Below are positions 48,501-60,700 of a stretch of DNA of 64,000 nucleotides, one piece after another (the first letter of the stretch is position 1; the number at the start of each line of letters is the position of its first letter). The notes below the pieces were generated by a model. It worked only from the letters and a program-made list of their open reading frames with translations. It was not told where the DNA came from and searched no databases. Origin of the DNA: Lineus longissimus (Eukaryota; Nemertea; Pilidiophora; Heteronemertea; Lineidae); NCBI RefSeq assembly GCF_910592395.1, contig NC_088325.1, forward strand, positions 11,226,109 to 11,290,108, in the 5' to 3' direction. The position numbers and the translations under genes are program-made.

Positions 48501-49436
48501 GAGGATGGGATACGCTATTAGAAAACTTAAATAAAGATGGAGTTTGTGACACCAATCATGTCAGCAATGGCGGATTAGCACACGATGTTCGAAAAAATAG
48601 TAGACCCGGTGTACGCTGTCAGAGAGGGTCCCCTTTCAATTTTATCAAGTCGTGCACCAACGAGGAGTTGAATACACGACTTCAGAGGTAACACGCACGG
48701 ATAAAATTCCGAACATTTGTGCTAGTCGGTTAATCGACTAGTTCGCAGATGGCGGTTGTGGATGTGATGGTGTCTCACTGAGCTTTAAAAGTTGAGATCC
48801 TTGATTCTGTTGGTGGGACAATGCTCAATGAAGTACAGAAACTCGAGTCCACCGAGTGCTGGGCCTACACCAAATTCTAGGGATACACTTTAAAACAGTA
48901 GTCAGCCAATAAAAGAAGATGAAATTAATGAAATATATGGCAGTAGTGGTGTTATATCCGCTATCACTTTTTTTGTGTCGAGTCAACACCGTCTCTCAGT
49001 GTTAAATCATGGGTGTTGGACCGGATATTCGAAAAAGCTGGATCACTGGACTGCTAGATCACCACCGCCTGGATGGATTGCCCAATCCCCGCATATCCAT
49101 AACGTGATTCAAGTGCACACACTGGCACTGCCAACATGGATTACTCAGTCTCAGGCTCTTCACCAGAGAGAAACCGCCGAGCTATTTAACCGGCATGACC
49201 TACAAAGCTGGCAGTAGGTTTGTATCGTAGCTGAATAACTTGTCAATGTATAAATAGGAATGTGTAAAGAACTGAATATTTATTTTGGTATTGGGAACTA
49301 ATTGACACTGAGCACGGAAGACAACACCCTTTTTACTGGGGTGCGATCCGAAGACCCTCATGTTGATAGTGAATCAGGTGGAACATACACTGTAATCATC
49401 AATAATTCGCCCCAAACAGACCAGTCTAAAAACAAA
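45572..49436. other. Non-coding stretch downstream of the transposon
   Basis: I find no supported gene. Near 46250-46300 the - strand holds GGTTCGAATCACGCTGCGG. It resembles an RNA polymerase III box B and could be a relic of a tRNA-derived SINE, but I see no matching box A. A short direct repeat (GTGTACATAACT) occurs near 47552 and 47575. ORFs of 60-104 codons here look like chance. Confidence 0.4.
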
Positions 49437-49617
49437 CATGTGACCCGTCACAGCAAAACCAGACGGATAAGCCTGATATTGACACCATATACCATGTGAT
49501 GTAATGGAACAAATTGATGTCCTCGTATTTCACAAAACTAGACAGATTACATAAGAAACAACCAGCCAATCTGAGTTAGAGCAACATGTGCCTGGTTTTG
49601 CTGTGACGGGTCACATG
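49437..49617. mobile_element. MITE-like element with CATGTGACCCGTCACAGC ends (181 bp)
   Basis: The left arm reads CATGTGACCCGTCACAGCAA and continues into AACCAG. The right arm is its reverse complement, essentially perfect over about 26 bp. The spacer is AT-rich and non-coding. I recall this kind of end sequence as recurrent in marine invertebrate genomes. Confidence 0.7.
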
Positions 49618-51055
49618 CAAGCGTGTAGCAGACGATACGACAGCGAAGCATTGCTGCCTTCTATTGAAGTGGAGTGGACTCATTTCTCGGCCAGTTGCAA
49701 TACCGATATAGCGAGCGTATCATCTTCGATTCGCCTCGGATTTCTTTAGCTCAAGTCTGCACTGTTCATCAACGACAACGGGCTAGTTGATAAAGTGTTC
49801 TGTAGAGATCAGATCGAAGAGGATAATTTGGACTTTGATTAAAGATTAGTCGGTGAGTAGTTGACTTTCTTTTGGAACTTCTTCAAGCACATGAGCCCGG
49901 GCACGTGGCGCTTTCACATAGAGTCCTTTGGATAATCCGTCAATGGGCTGGGTGAATGGCACTGGCACGCTGGCGCTGCTGTGACGAAAATCAATTTTGA
50001 AATTTGCAGCATTTTTGCATCATGCATGAAGGGTCCCCATCTTCATCATTAACTATTTATGCGAAAAGATGTTGCTGTTCATACGATTCTAAAATTCTCT
50101 GACTTTTCGATGAAAAGAAGTTATTTTCTTAATATTGAATTGAAAGAAAATCCTATCAACGATTCTGATGGTAGTCTGATGGTGCGTGTCTTGCTGTGAG
50201 TCCAGTCATAGACATTCTCAAATAAATTATTTCTGAAGGAAATCTCTAGATTTGATCAGCAGCCATGAAGGTCAGATTTAATTTGCACAAAGTCGCCAAT
50301 AGGCGTCCCTTCTATCTCTCAGCATATTACATTTCATCTTGCTTGGACCAGAAATGAATTTGTTGCTAAATGATGCACGACCCTTGCTGTTCCCTAGTAA
50401 CTGAGCACATTAGTCGGCTGAAGACCACTAATTCAGTTAAGTTTGAGGATGTATACCAGTTTCATAATATCTCCGAATTTTCAACATATGTATCGAGCTC
50501 TAAAAGCTCAAAGTTAATATCCTGTACTTGTATATTTTTGCAATACCTTCACTCTCCTAATTATTGTTAGGCTGTACCCAGCAAGACTAAGCTGCAGGTA
50601 TAGGAACATGGGAACAATATTGTCATACACTGACAGGAAATTGGTTGGTGTGCTGTAGGCCGCCAAATCTGTGTGCCTCTTTTTTCGCCGTTCACTAAAA
50701 TTTCTAAAAAAAATATTTTCAGGATTTTCGATTTTTGCAACTTGCTAAATAAATTGGTACAAAAACTTTGCGGTTACGGTATTTGTTGCATTAGTTGTTT
50801 TATGTCCATGTTACTCCAGAATCCATTGAAATTAGAGTGTAATTTGGATTACATCCGCATATTGGGTGTAATGTGGATTACACCCCCGAATTACACCCCC
50901 AAACAATTTTGATTACCTGACCTTTGAAATAATTCCTTATCTAAGGGAATACCCTCTCTTGCTATCGTACTACTGTTGGGTCCATTGATTACTTGTAGCC
51001 GATCCTTTATAGTGTATCTGATCAGTATTGGCACTTATTCATAACTTATATCCAT

Positions 51056-51157
51056 ATGATCTTAGTCAATTTCCTTGTTGTCTTGGGAATCTTGTCAGTC
51101 TCATGTCGAGGATGGAGTGCAGCTTTTGGACTGAGTGAAGACTTCGAGCTTACTGAG
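51056..51157 (+). CDS. Candidate first exon with signal peptide, unidentified
   Basis: The ATG at 51056 opens MILVNFLVVLGILSVSCRGW, a short N-terminus, a hydrophobic core and a polar region that together look like a cleavable signal peptide. An acidic stretch (SEDFELTE) follows. GAG|GTAATA at 51157/51158 could be a phase 0 splice donor. If unspliced, the frame stops at 51247 after 63 codons. A weak TATA-like word (TTTATAG) lies about 50 bp upstream. I found no convincing next exon, so this may be the start of a secreted or membrane protein gene extending to the right, or chance. I cannot name the product. Confidence 0.25.
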
Positions 51158-52130
51158 GTAATACTCAGGCTGATATTTAATGGTCCATGTGCAAACCTGG
51201 GGGGTCTGGACTCCTCCATGGAGACAAAGATGTTTCCTTTTTTGTGATGGTCAAGAATCACACGCTTCACTTTTCACACTTTTAATTGTTAGCACTTGTA
51301 GCGCACATCAATATCAATGCAGAAACTTTAACATGGAGAGAACAAAAGTATACCGAACATGTTTAAGGAATCCACAACAACTCCGCCACTCTCACCATGC
51401 ATAACCAAAACTTGACAGCTTTACTGCTATAATTTGGGTACGTTCACCAGTAAATGGATTGTCTCTATCATAACCTGACATGTGGTATAGTAACTTACCT
51501 CGTGTGTGTCTAGGATACAAAAGAATCGGACAGCAATCACATGAACAACTCTATCGCTGCAGCTTCCTACAAGATATTTATGCATTCGGCGCAACCAGAT
51601 ATGTTACTATGAATGTATGACAGGCAGTTTGAATGGCTTTCTTCATATGATTGATTGATGGAGATCCAATAGTTCGATGGCTGCAACAGCCCAGGAGCTT
51701 GTCAAAGATAGGTTGGGGTCAAAATGTCATATCGTCCTTCAAATTGGGTAGAGGTCAGAACATCGTTGCTGCGGTGAAATGTTTTGGTAGCTGGTACCAA
51801 GAGACTTGCTGAGGTTTGTTGAATGTTCACACATTGCCCGTTTCCAAACTCGCAAACCAAGGTACTTGTTGCCTCTGATTGCCAGACTCACAACAATGTC
51901 CATTTCTTCTTCAAGCATGGCCATACAACATGATCCAGTTTTTTAAAGAATGTTGGCTCCTCACAGCACTGTTTTGCTTAATATACATCAGTGTACATAA
52001 AACGCCATATCAACATGCTCTTATAAGCTAACTTTCTTTGTAAGTACCATCAGGCCCAGCAGCACTTTTAACATATTTGCTTGCCCTCACATGGTTCATT
52101 CTCGATCTATAGCCAGCCAAAGCAGCTCCT

Positions 52131-52350
52131 GGACAATCAATTTACAATTTGTTGGCGACTGACTGCAGAGCCTGATCATATTTACAGCACCATCTTGTTC
52201 TTCTAAACGCATGGCCACCAGCCACAGACATATGGACACTGACCCGCCACATCACCTTCAGGACAATCAATTTAACACGTTGTCTGTCCCCGAAGTCCAG
52301 TCAGATTCACTACACCATCAGCTTCCTTTCATGCATCGCCAACCACCGCA
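52131..52350 (+). repeat. Imperfect 130-bp tandem duplication
   Basis: GGACAATCAATTTA starts at both 52131 and 52261. Each is followed about 60 bases later by a CACCATC block and a TTCC/TTCT-GCAT block. Identity is moderate, and neither copy keeps an open frame on either strand. Confidence 0.5.
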
Positions 52351-55222
52351 TCCATAGCAGCGTTGACGGAGATAGATTACTCAATCACTGGGTGTAAGTC
52401 TCTGGGAATACAATAATCGACAACTATCCCGGCCACCCCAGATTGTTTAAGCTTGACCAAGCAGAGTAACACCCCTTCCCTTATTGATGACGATCGATGG
52501 CTATGTGGCATTGATTTTTTGTTGTTGACTAGACAACAAATTATGACATGGAAGCTGGAAAAATCATGCGGATAATCTTTTTCAGTTATAGGAAATGTAT
52601 GAAGGACATCAGAGCTTGTACCTGGTTGCTGTCCTATTAGAAGACTAGAACAAGGATAAGAGATTATGAATGAAATCTTGCACGATATTGACCCAATGCA
52701 AATTTTGATTTACATTTCAAATGTTGGAAAACTATGCTTCTCAAGTTCCACCCAGCGAGTTTACCCATGGACTGGGATTTTTCTGCATCAACAACTATCG
52801 CAACTGCCTGTTACACTTGCTGTGGGCGTTATTGGCGGACATAGCATTGATTAACGATGTGACAACTTCATTTGGTCTTGCTCAAGACTCTGGGAGTGGA
52901 TGGTGTATCCGGGATCGTTGCGGATTATCGTTAGATCCTGTGGTGAATTGACCAAATCATGGAAATTGCGGATGTGGGGTCAGCATCATATCTCATTTAG
53001 GAAGCTTAGGATGAGAAGTTGTTTCTGTAGATTTAACCCTTTTCGTTTCCGCAATATGGGAAAAATCCTGCAAAGTACCAAATTTGGCACCAACTTTTGA
53101 ACTCTGTTATGTGCTTAACAACTTCAGGACTGGTGGTATCTAAAAAAGTACCCCAGGCGGCCACAATCGTAAATTCAAAAATGGCATCACTTTGTTGTGT
53201 TTTGGTATGCCTGATCTGGTTACCTATCTTACAATTAGTCATGCACTGTCCTTCAAATTGTCTTTATCTTTAGTTCATTTCGAGAGTATCATCCGAGCTT
53301 TCAATTCTTTGCAAACTTCAGAACCTTCAACACTGTGCTGACCGAGATACTCCTTGAAACTCCAATCCAGTTTTCTCAGGGTTCGTCAAAGCATGACTGC
53401 ACACCGGCAGGCGATCATTTCACAATTTCTGTGTCGCTCAGTCGATGTTGGTGATTTACCCGGCAGACTATTGGCAATTTAGTCCGAGATAAATCTTCCT
53501 TAAGCAAGACGAAAATCTCCACTGGCTTGTCCAGCATAACAAGCGATCATAAGATATTTCCTCATTAATTCAGTGAGAGGCAAGATTTGTCAATTTTGCC
53601 GCAAAAACCCCCAGAATATTTCAGCCTGGCAAGAATTTCCTTTGTGAGGACGTCAGGGACCTAGGTAGGTTGAGGAATTGGTCAATAGATATTGGTCAAG
53701 ATATGTTAGATAAGGAGGGGTGTGTTAATATTGGATGAGTATAATAGCATAGCAGTGTCCCATACTGCTGTTCTCTCTTGTGGCTTTGTCTATGCCAAAT
53801 GTAAAGCACGTTTGGTTCATAAAACTTCAGTGGCTCAGCTGATATGTTCTTGTTCATAATATTAGAGAGGATTCTAACTTTGATGGGAATGTAAACCTGG
53901 CTGTGTCCTAAAAAGTGGTGGGAGGAGTGTATGTCCACTCTCAAGGTATAGACCTAATGGTGTCCTTGCCATTGATATGAAGAAGAAAACATGATTGTGC
54001 CTGAAAGTGCTGGGGCGCTTCGGTCATGTTAGTCCCTTGCAAAGCGAAACACGTCTCCTGAAGATGTCCTGAAATGGTTATAGCAATGGTTGTATAAAGC
54101 TTCATTGTTACTCAGATTCAGCACAACAGACTCAAAAACCCAGAAAGGGTATTTTCAGAAATGCAAGTGCATTTGGAGAGAAATCGTCAACATCACCACA
54201 AAGAAGCGTTAATACCTTTCTCTTGCCATTAGGAACACCATTAGGCATGTTAGGATAATGAAGACTACGTGAGACAAATAGGCCAGACCAACCTGTATTG
54301 GTACAATGTAGCTTTAGGTAAGTCCCCTTGATTCCCTTGTCCGTACCAATGGACTGCATATATCATTCACTTAACCAATCTAAACCACTAAACTAGCACT
54401 TGCAAATGGCATGAACTACTTCAAAATGGAACGCCTGGTATCAACTCACAAATGAGCAATTGGAACTATATGCCAGCCTATCCTGTGCATCCAATCAAGC
54501 CACTTAGGGGAAACAGGCTGCGAGAAATCTGTTTAGTGTCTTTCAAGTGTTGTCGACAATGTTTGTACCTACTCGTTGATGTTGCATCCTTTTGGGTAGA
54601 GATTTCCCAATTATTGAAAATTCGTGACCACTTCTCCTAAATATGGTTTGACCTCCCGTAATGTGCGGGGACGCTTGATTCACTTAGGGCAATCGCTGAC
54701 GGTCCATTTCGGTCTTGCCCTGCGGATATAGGCAAATGGCAAAATAAATGCTGATTTGAGGCAAATTGAATTTTGATTTGGAAGCCTAATGGGCCAGGAT
54801 GGTAAAGGGGAACAGCTGATCAATGTACTATAATACGCCACTTCAGTTTTACATTGAAGAGAGATATATGAACAATTCTGAAGTAACTATAATCGAAAAG
54901 AAATTGCAATGATACGCACTATTGCCTGTGGCTTAATTTGTTGAAGAACAATATTAGTTTGTTTTCAGTTCAGTGGTTGATTGCTTCATGTGAAAACGTG
55001 TTGATTCCATCATTCGTCTTTGATGTAAAATGACTGTCTAATTGGAAGCCTCCAGGCTGGTTGTGTCAATATCGTCACCATGCAACACATAAGCCCCTCT
55101 TCAGTCGCCGGGTTAGGTCAAACAGTCTGATCTAAAGTGTGCCACCCATCACTGTTTTTGATGATGATGCCAAGTACTATGCTCATGTGAACAGCTCCTT
55201 TCCCTATCACTGGTAGCTTTAG

Positions 55223-55485
55223 GCAACCTTTTCGACATATTTCCATTATTGGCTAATTTGACCGTTGGAGATTGGAATGATGTTTTACTCATTGTAAACA
55301 CAGTTGTTGACTGTCCATCGGAAAAAGGATTGCACGACACCAACATTAATGAGAAGTCTAAAATGTCACTTTTACTTATAGAAAGTTTTAGACAATGGTT
55401 GCTCTCTGTGACAAAAGTGCCCAAAGCTGTGACCACACTAGCTAATAACTTTCCTTTTTGTGCAAATGCCGCCGATCACTGCTAA
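55223..55485 (+). CDS. Candidate internal or terminal exon, unidentified
   Basis: An open segment of 87 codons starts after a TAGCTTTAG acceptor-like site and runs to TAA at 55483. Its content looks protein-like: NLFDIFPLLANLTVGDW, VLLIVNTVVD, then SLLLIESFRQWLLS. The spacing of hydrophobic positions loosely recalls helical parts of adhesion-GPCR GAIN domains, but no diagnostic GPS motif or 7TM segment follows in the window. The - strand also has an ORF here, so composition alone could explain it. It may belong with the signal-peptide-like exon at 51056, which is a guess. I do not assign a function. Confidence 0.22.
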
Positions 55486-56561
55486 TTGACTGTTTGTGTC
55501 TTGTTGAGAATCGCAAATGACCAGCTTTGAGGGTGCTGAGGGATATGAGAACGCCATTGGTCTGTACTGCTGCATAAAAAGTCAAAACATGGCATTTTGA
55601 AGTTACGTCTGTGATGAACGTTTCATTTTAGCGGTTGTATCTAAGCTAGCTATAAGGAAATTCCTATGACAGCCCCAACGTTGGCTTTTCCGATTACATC
55701 AGTCAGGAAAGAATATTGTCAGGCGTTTTGATTATATCAGTATGGCAAGAGTATCGCTGGTACATCATGGGAACTCCTATTATGCTACCAACAATGACAT
55801 TCCACATCAAAAAAAAATTGTCACATCTTCTGATTATCATTTCATGATCAGTGCACGAAGAATTCATCTGGGAATTCCCGATAAATCTAATGAATTGGTA
55901 GAATTTACGCACAATTATTTGTTGCCACATGGCAGGGTTTTTCATCTGGAGTTTTGATCTCTTTTCTCAATGGAACTTAACAACTTGTACTCTCTCTTGG
56001 AGTACGATTTTTTTTGTAGAGATATTGGAAAAATGATTTCACAATAAGCAAGTGACATGATATCATCAGTTTTATATGGTCATCGTTTAGTGTTTTTCAT
56101 ATCGGGAGAATAATTTCTAAATATTGATATTTTTTTCTTGTCATCTTGGTTTTGAGATTGTGAGTGTAATGCATAAATCAGGGTGCAATGTGAGCAGAAG
56201 CATATGCAAGGATGCAATAGATAAGTGACTATCCTCCTTTTGGCATGAAGAGAAGTCGTGTAATAGAAAAACGAAATCTTCCTGAATGTTAAAAAATATA
56301 AAAACATAAAAGTCAAATTACTGAATTGTAGAAACTGAATATGTCACAAAGCCAAGCTGCAATTTCCTTTTTTTTAAATCAATATTTCTCAGATTTTTAG
56401 AACAATATTCCCAATAAATTCTTCAAATTTCTTCCTGATCGGATTTTTAAATCTGATACACTCAATTACAAGGCTTGTAATGATAAGAATGTCTTATTCT
56501 TAAAATACGATCTTGTGTTTGGTATCATATGGATTATTCAGTCTGTTGTCGCATATCAATA

Positions 56562-56698
56562 GGGAGGTTGAGAACAGCAACTTATCGCGGATCCGTACAC
56601 GTATACGGTTAAAACTGTAGAGAGTTGACACATTTTGTGTACATACATATCCGTTGATGTATAAAGATCGATGATAAGTCACTGATCTCAACTTCTCT
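56562..56698. mobile_element. MITE-like palindromic element, copy 2 (137 bp)
   Basis: The ends are imperfect inverted repeats: GAGGTTGAGAACAGCAACTT on the left, and the complement of AAGTCACTGATCTCAACTTC on the right. Interior blocks CGCGGATCC, CGTATACGG and TTTTGTGTAC match 25112-25262. The two copies have diverged substantially. Confidence 0.6.
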
Positions 56699-57689
56699 AT
56701 TATGTCACATCGTAAACTGCCGGATTCTTGCAAGTGCTTTGATGTTGCGGATTTTGTGAATCAGCTAGATTTGCGAGAAACAAATCACTATATAATTTTG
56801 ATTGGAAAATTCAAAAGAAAATTTGTCAATCTTAAATATATACATATATACATACATCTTGGTTTTTTCTAAAATTTTCAAAGGTCTGAAAATTAAGGTT
56901 GAATTTGTGTTTTGCGGCAGTATCCCTTATTTTGAGATTATCATGGCAAATATGTCATCTCTATTTCTTGTGGGCTGATTAACGATGCAGTGACTTGGCC
57001 GAGAGCCCCATGCATTGCAGTTTCAAACCTTACAGGTCAAGTTGTGCGGCCTGCTCCTCATTTTTAAGTTAGTATTGACAATATTGATATCAGGAAGGTC
57101 CTGGGGCTGATGATTCGCCTACATCCTGTGCTGGCATGTCTTCTGTAACTCCCGACACCCGCCTGGGGAAAGAAGGAAATTAGCCCTTGCCCGCCACTGA
57201 TCTGTTAATATGGTCTGCAGGCAATCAAACTGTCATGTGTCTAATGAGCTGAGCGGGATATCATGTCTGCAACGTGTCGAGTCATCAGAGTGAGGTGGGT
57301 ACAGAATGACAAAGTGTACGGGCAAATTGTCTGTGTGCTGATTAAGAGGGGGAGCATATCTGGGGTAGGGTAAGTGACTGATTGGTTGCTCACTAGTCGT
57401 CATTGCAGGATGGTATACAGGTGGTGATTGATGATGACATCAGGACCCAAAAAATATCATGCAACTTGTGTTACCGCTAGAGTATACCCCAACCACGCCC
57501 ATAAAACCAGAGCGTCCCATGCGGCAATAGTAAGAAATTCAAACGATCGAAAGATCCTTCTGAACATTGCTAAGAGAAAACGTAGACTCCGCACACATAA
57601 TCACGCACAGCAATGTTGAACAAAGATTGCACACAAATGTTTGCACATTCTGTATAAAAGGCGAAAAGACGACAGGCATTTCAAGCAGC

Positions 57690-57775
57690 CCAGTAGTGGC
57701 CTTGAGTATAAGAGTGTTGGCAAATAAAGCCAGAGGTCTCGAGTTCGAGTCCCGACGAGAGGACATTTTTATTTT
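57690..57775 (+). repeat. Probable tRNA-derived SINE fragment
   Basis: A box B-like GAGTTCGAGTCCC at 57730-57742 sits in a T-arm-like context with four of five stem pairs. A box A-like TGGCCTTGAGTATAAGAG lies about 40 bp upstream at a suitable distance. A T-rich tail follows. No acceptor stem can be formed, so this is not a functional tRNA gene. A decayed SINE head is the better reading. Confidence 0.4.
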
Positions 57776-60700
57776 TTTCGTTCCAGAATTCTCTGCGAAG
57801 GTCCGCATCGTCCCACGGCTTGCTGGTTTGTGAAATCAAGCGCATCGAAGCATTGGAGACTATTTCGCGCTATTTTTAGGGATGACCAGACGTTCAACAG
57901 GTGCATGTCCTGTATTATCGGTCAATCTTGTGTATGGTGACTTGTACCGCCAGGTGTAACGTGAAAATAATCTTGATACATGCAGCATCCTGAACCTCGT
58001 GGTATTATACTCACAGTATATCTTGATAAGTTGCAAAAACCTTTGTGGTCAAGATGAACATGCAGTTGCATGTAACCGGCCCTACTATCATTGAATGGAG
58101 AAGTGGGCGTTAGAAATGGTGATTGTCATGGTCCAGGGAAGTAGAAAATCTTGTTGCAGAAAATAATGATATCTCATCTCGCGGTTTATGATAAGCCTGC
58201 TAGAGCTTCGGTTTGGAGTAGAGAAAGGCAAGGATTTCATATTTTCACATCTTGCTTTTCACATGCGGCTTTCTTGCATGATTAATCCTGATTGCATGTG
58301 ACAGTTGGTGGCAATGGTCGCTTCTCATAAGATAGTGCTTTCTCTTATTGAATAATGAACGGTATGAGTGGTCAATTGTAAATAATGAAGTGGCTTCGAT
58401 TGAGTTAAGTATACTGAGGCAATACATGATGCATTGATTGATTGCGTCGGCCATGTAGTACATAGTTCTCGAATCTATCTTGGCTCCAGTGAGCATTATT
58501 TTGGTGCCATTGCAGTTGGGTGCCAGTAGAGTTCATTGGCCAGGGGACTTAGTCTTCGGCCCAGGCCAAACTACTGGGCAGGGGTTACTCATGCACTTTA
58601 ATTGGGCTGCCTGTATTATAACTGTACATGTTGAAATAATGGGGCAACAATGCTGTAAGATGATATTTTGAGGTATGTGCAGGCATTGATTGTTCAGATT
58701 ATGAATCGGACACCGAACTCGACGATGCTACCCCGCAAAGTATATACCCAGGGCATTTGCTACATTTATGTTCATGAAGATTTTCAGTTGAATTTGCAAT
58801 ATGATTTGGCGGGTCAATGTTTCATCTGATAGATAAACTTGGAATATGTAAACGGGCAATATCTGAGGCAAGTGTTCCAAGGAAATCATTGAGCTCTTCA
58901 AATCAACAAGAAGGTAATAGGGACAAACATCGTCTATATCTTGTTGTGGGGCTTCATATATCTGATACAGGTTTATATGGAAGATGAGATGAATCGAAGT
59001 CAACTGTCATGCCTGGAGGTACTTGTCTGGAAAGGCTCTTCAATTGAATCAGACCTTAACGATTCTGGTTCACTAAGATGTTTTCCGCTTGCACAGGCTT
59101 TGGTTTCAGTTACCATTGACATGTCAATATAAACTTACATACGTGTAGTTATTATCCAGAGCCTGCCGCATTTGCTATTGAAGTTGAAACTTGTCCTATG
59201 ACCCATTGTCTCGATGTGGTGTATATTTATTTTTGAAGTGGAAATTGCATTGGTTTAAATGGTTGTATTTGTAGCAAACATGTATGATTGAAAATGCATG
59301 TACACTGTGTCTGATAAATAATCTTTGATCTGCAATATGAAAAACAATATACGTTTGAAATTCGTACAGTGCTTTCCCAAACTCGATCATTCCTAGATTC
59401 TGGCCGAGCCACAAATGTCACTCAGGGCCCTCTCCTTTCTTAAAGGGTCAACTTGGGCGTGCAATGTGTTGGTAGCTGGCCTTCAGCAGGACTCCAAACA
59501 GGATAACTGAAAAGTCATTGAACTGCACTAAACAATGCAATGGCGTGCCTAAAATTCACAAACATTATCCAAAACTGCCTTGCAACCCTGACAAAATCAT
59601 TATTAGAGATCAGCATCGGTGTGATATTTACAAGTAGCGGCGCATGGTGGCAAGCAGAGGTATTATCCTCCTGGCTAGGTAAAACCGAAGCCAAAGCTGC
59701 CCTTTAAGATTATTGAGTGTGTTCAAGACCACTGTTGTATTTAGAGGATGTCCCCAACAAGGAAAAACAGCAAAGCATGCTCCATAACTCAAAAGCTTAG
59801 GGAATCAATGAGGAACCGGAGATCCATGGTATAACTCTCTGCCTATTGGTTTTTCAAGGAGTTGAATGTGCTGTGCTTTGGAGCTGCTCCTGATTGATTC
59901 TTGCCTAACACAGCTGTAATTTTCTCACAAAAACTGAGTAGGAGTTAATGAACTGAATGAGTTTAGAGAGGAAAAAGTGCTTTCTGGACACTGCAACAGA
60001 GCTGATGGATTTGTGGCTTGGTATGAAATGTGGGTTTGCGAAAAAGCTTGACAGAGAAAATGGGAGTGTTTTTTTGTGACCCTTCTCTGGAAATGAGTAG
60101 TTGAGTGGATATGTTTATACTCAGTCTGTACTTGGGATCGTATCAAATAAGTAACCGTTTGTGAATTTTTATAACTGTTGAGTATCTTCTTCTTGACCAC
60201 CAAGGTTTTTGCATCTTATCAGCGAATCAAATCCAAAATCCAAATCTGAACAAGCATGATCAAAACCATTTCAAATCGATTAGAATGCATTGTATTGATC
60301 TCAGAATTGCCAATCCGTCCTCAGTCTCGACAAGTTGATGCTATATAGAATGCTATTGAGATTTGTTCAGTGAGCTCCTCTCAGTGTAAAGCCATTATTG
60401 ATGCATTGTATTGGGTGTCCTGCTAAGAGATAATAGATTTCATCAGCTGATGGAAGCTAAGGTTCCTTGGCTTTTAAGGAACTGGGTGATCTATTATATC
60501 TACTCAATTGTGTGACTAACATCCATCTTGGACTTCTCCCAAGTTGGTACCCTGTTATCTGTTGATAACCGGTTGAATTTAGCAGATTCAGGCTAGGGAT
60601 GGAGTGTTTTAGGGCAAAGTGAGGCTTGTGTCACCATAAACAAGTATTGGTAATTTTTTTAGGGCATAAAAGAGCCACATGCACAGTCAGCAGTGCTACA

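Noticed and set aside
57690-57775. Functional tRNA gene
   Set aside because: The T-arm is tRNA-like but no acceptor stem or full D-arm can be formed. A SINE relic fits better.
58941-59132. Possible GPS-like cysteine/tryptophan segment on +
   Set aside because: The Cys and Trp spacing does not match the GPS motif and the frame ends without any transmembrane segment.
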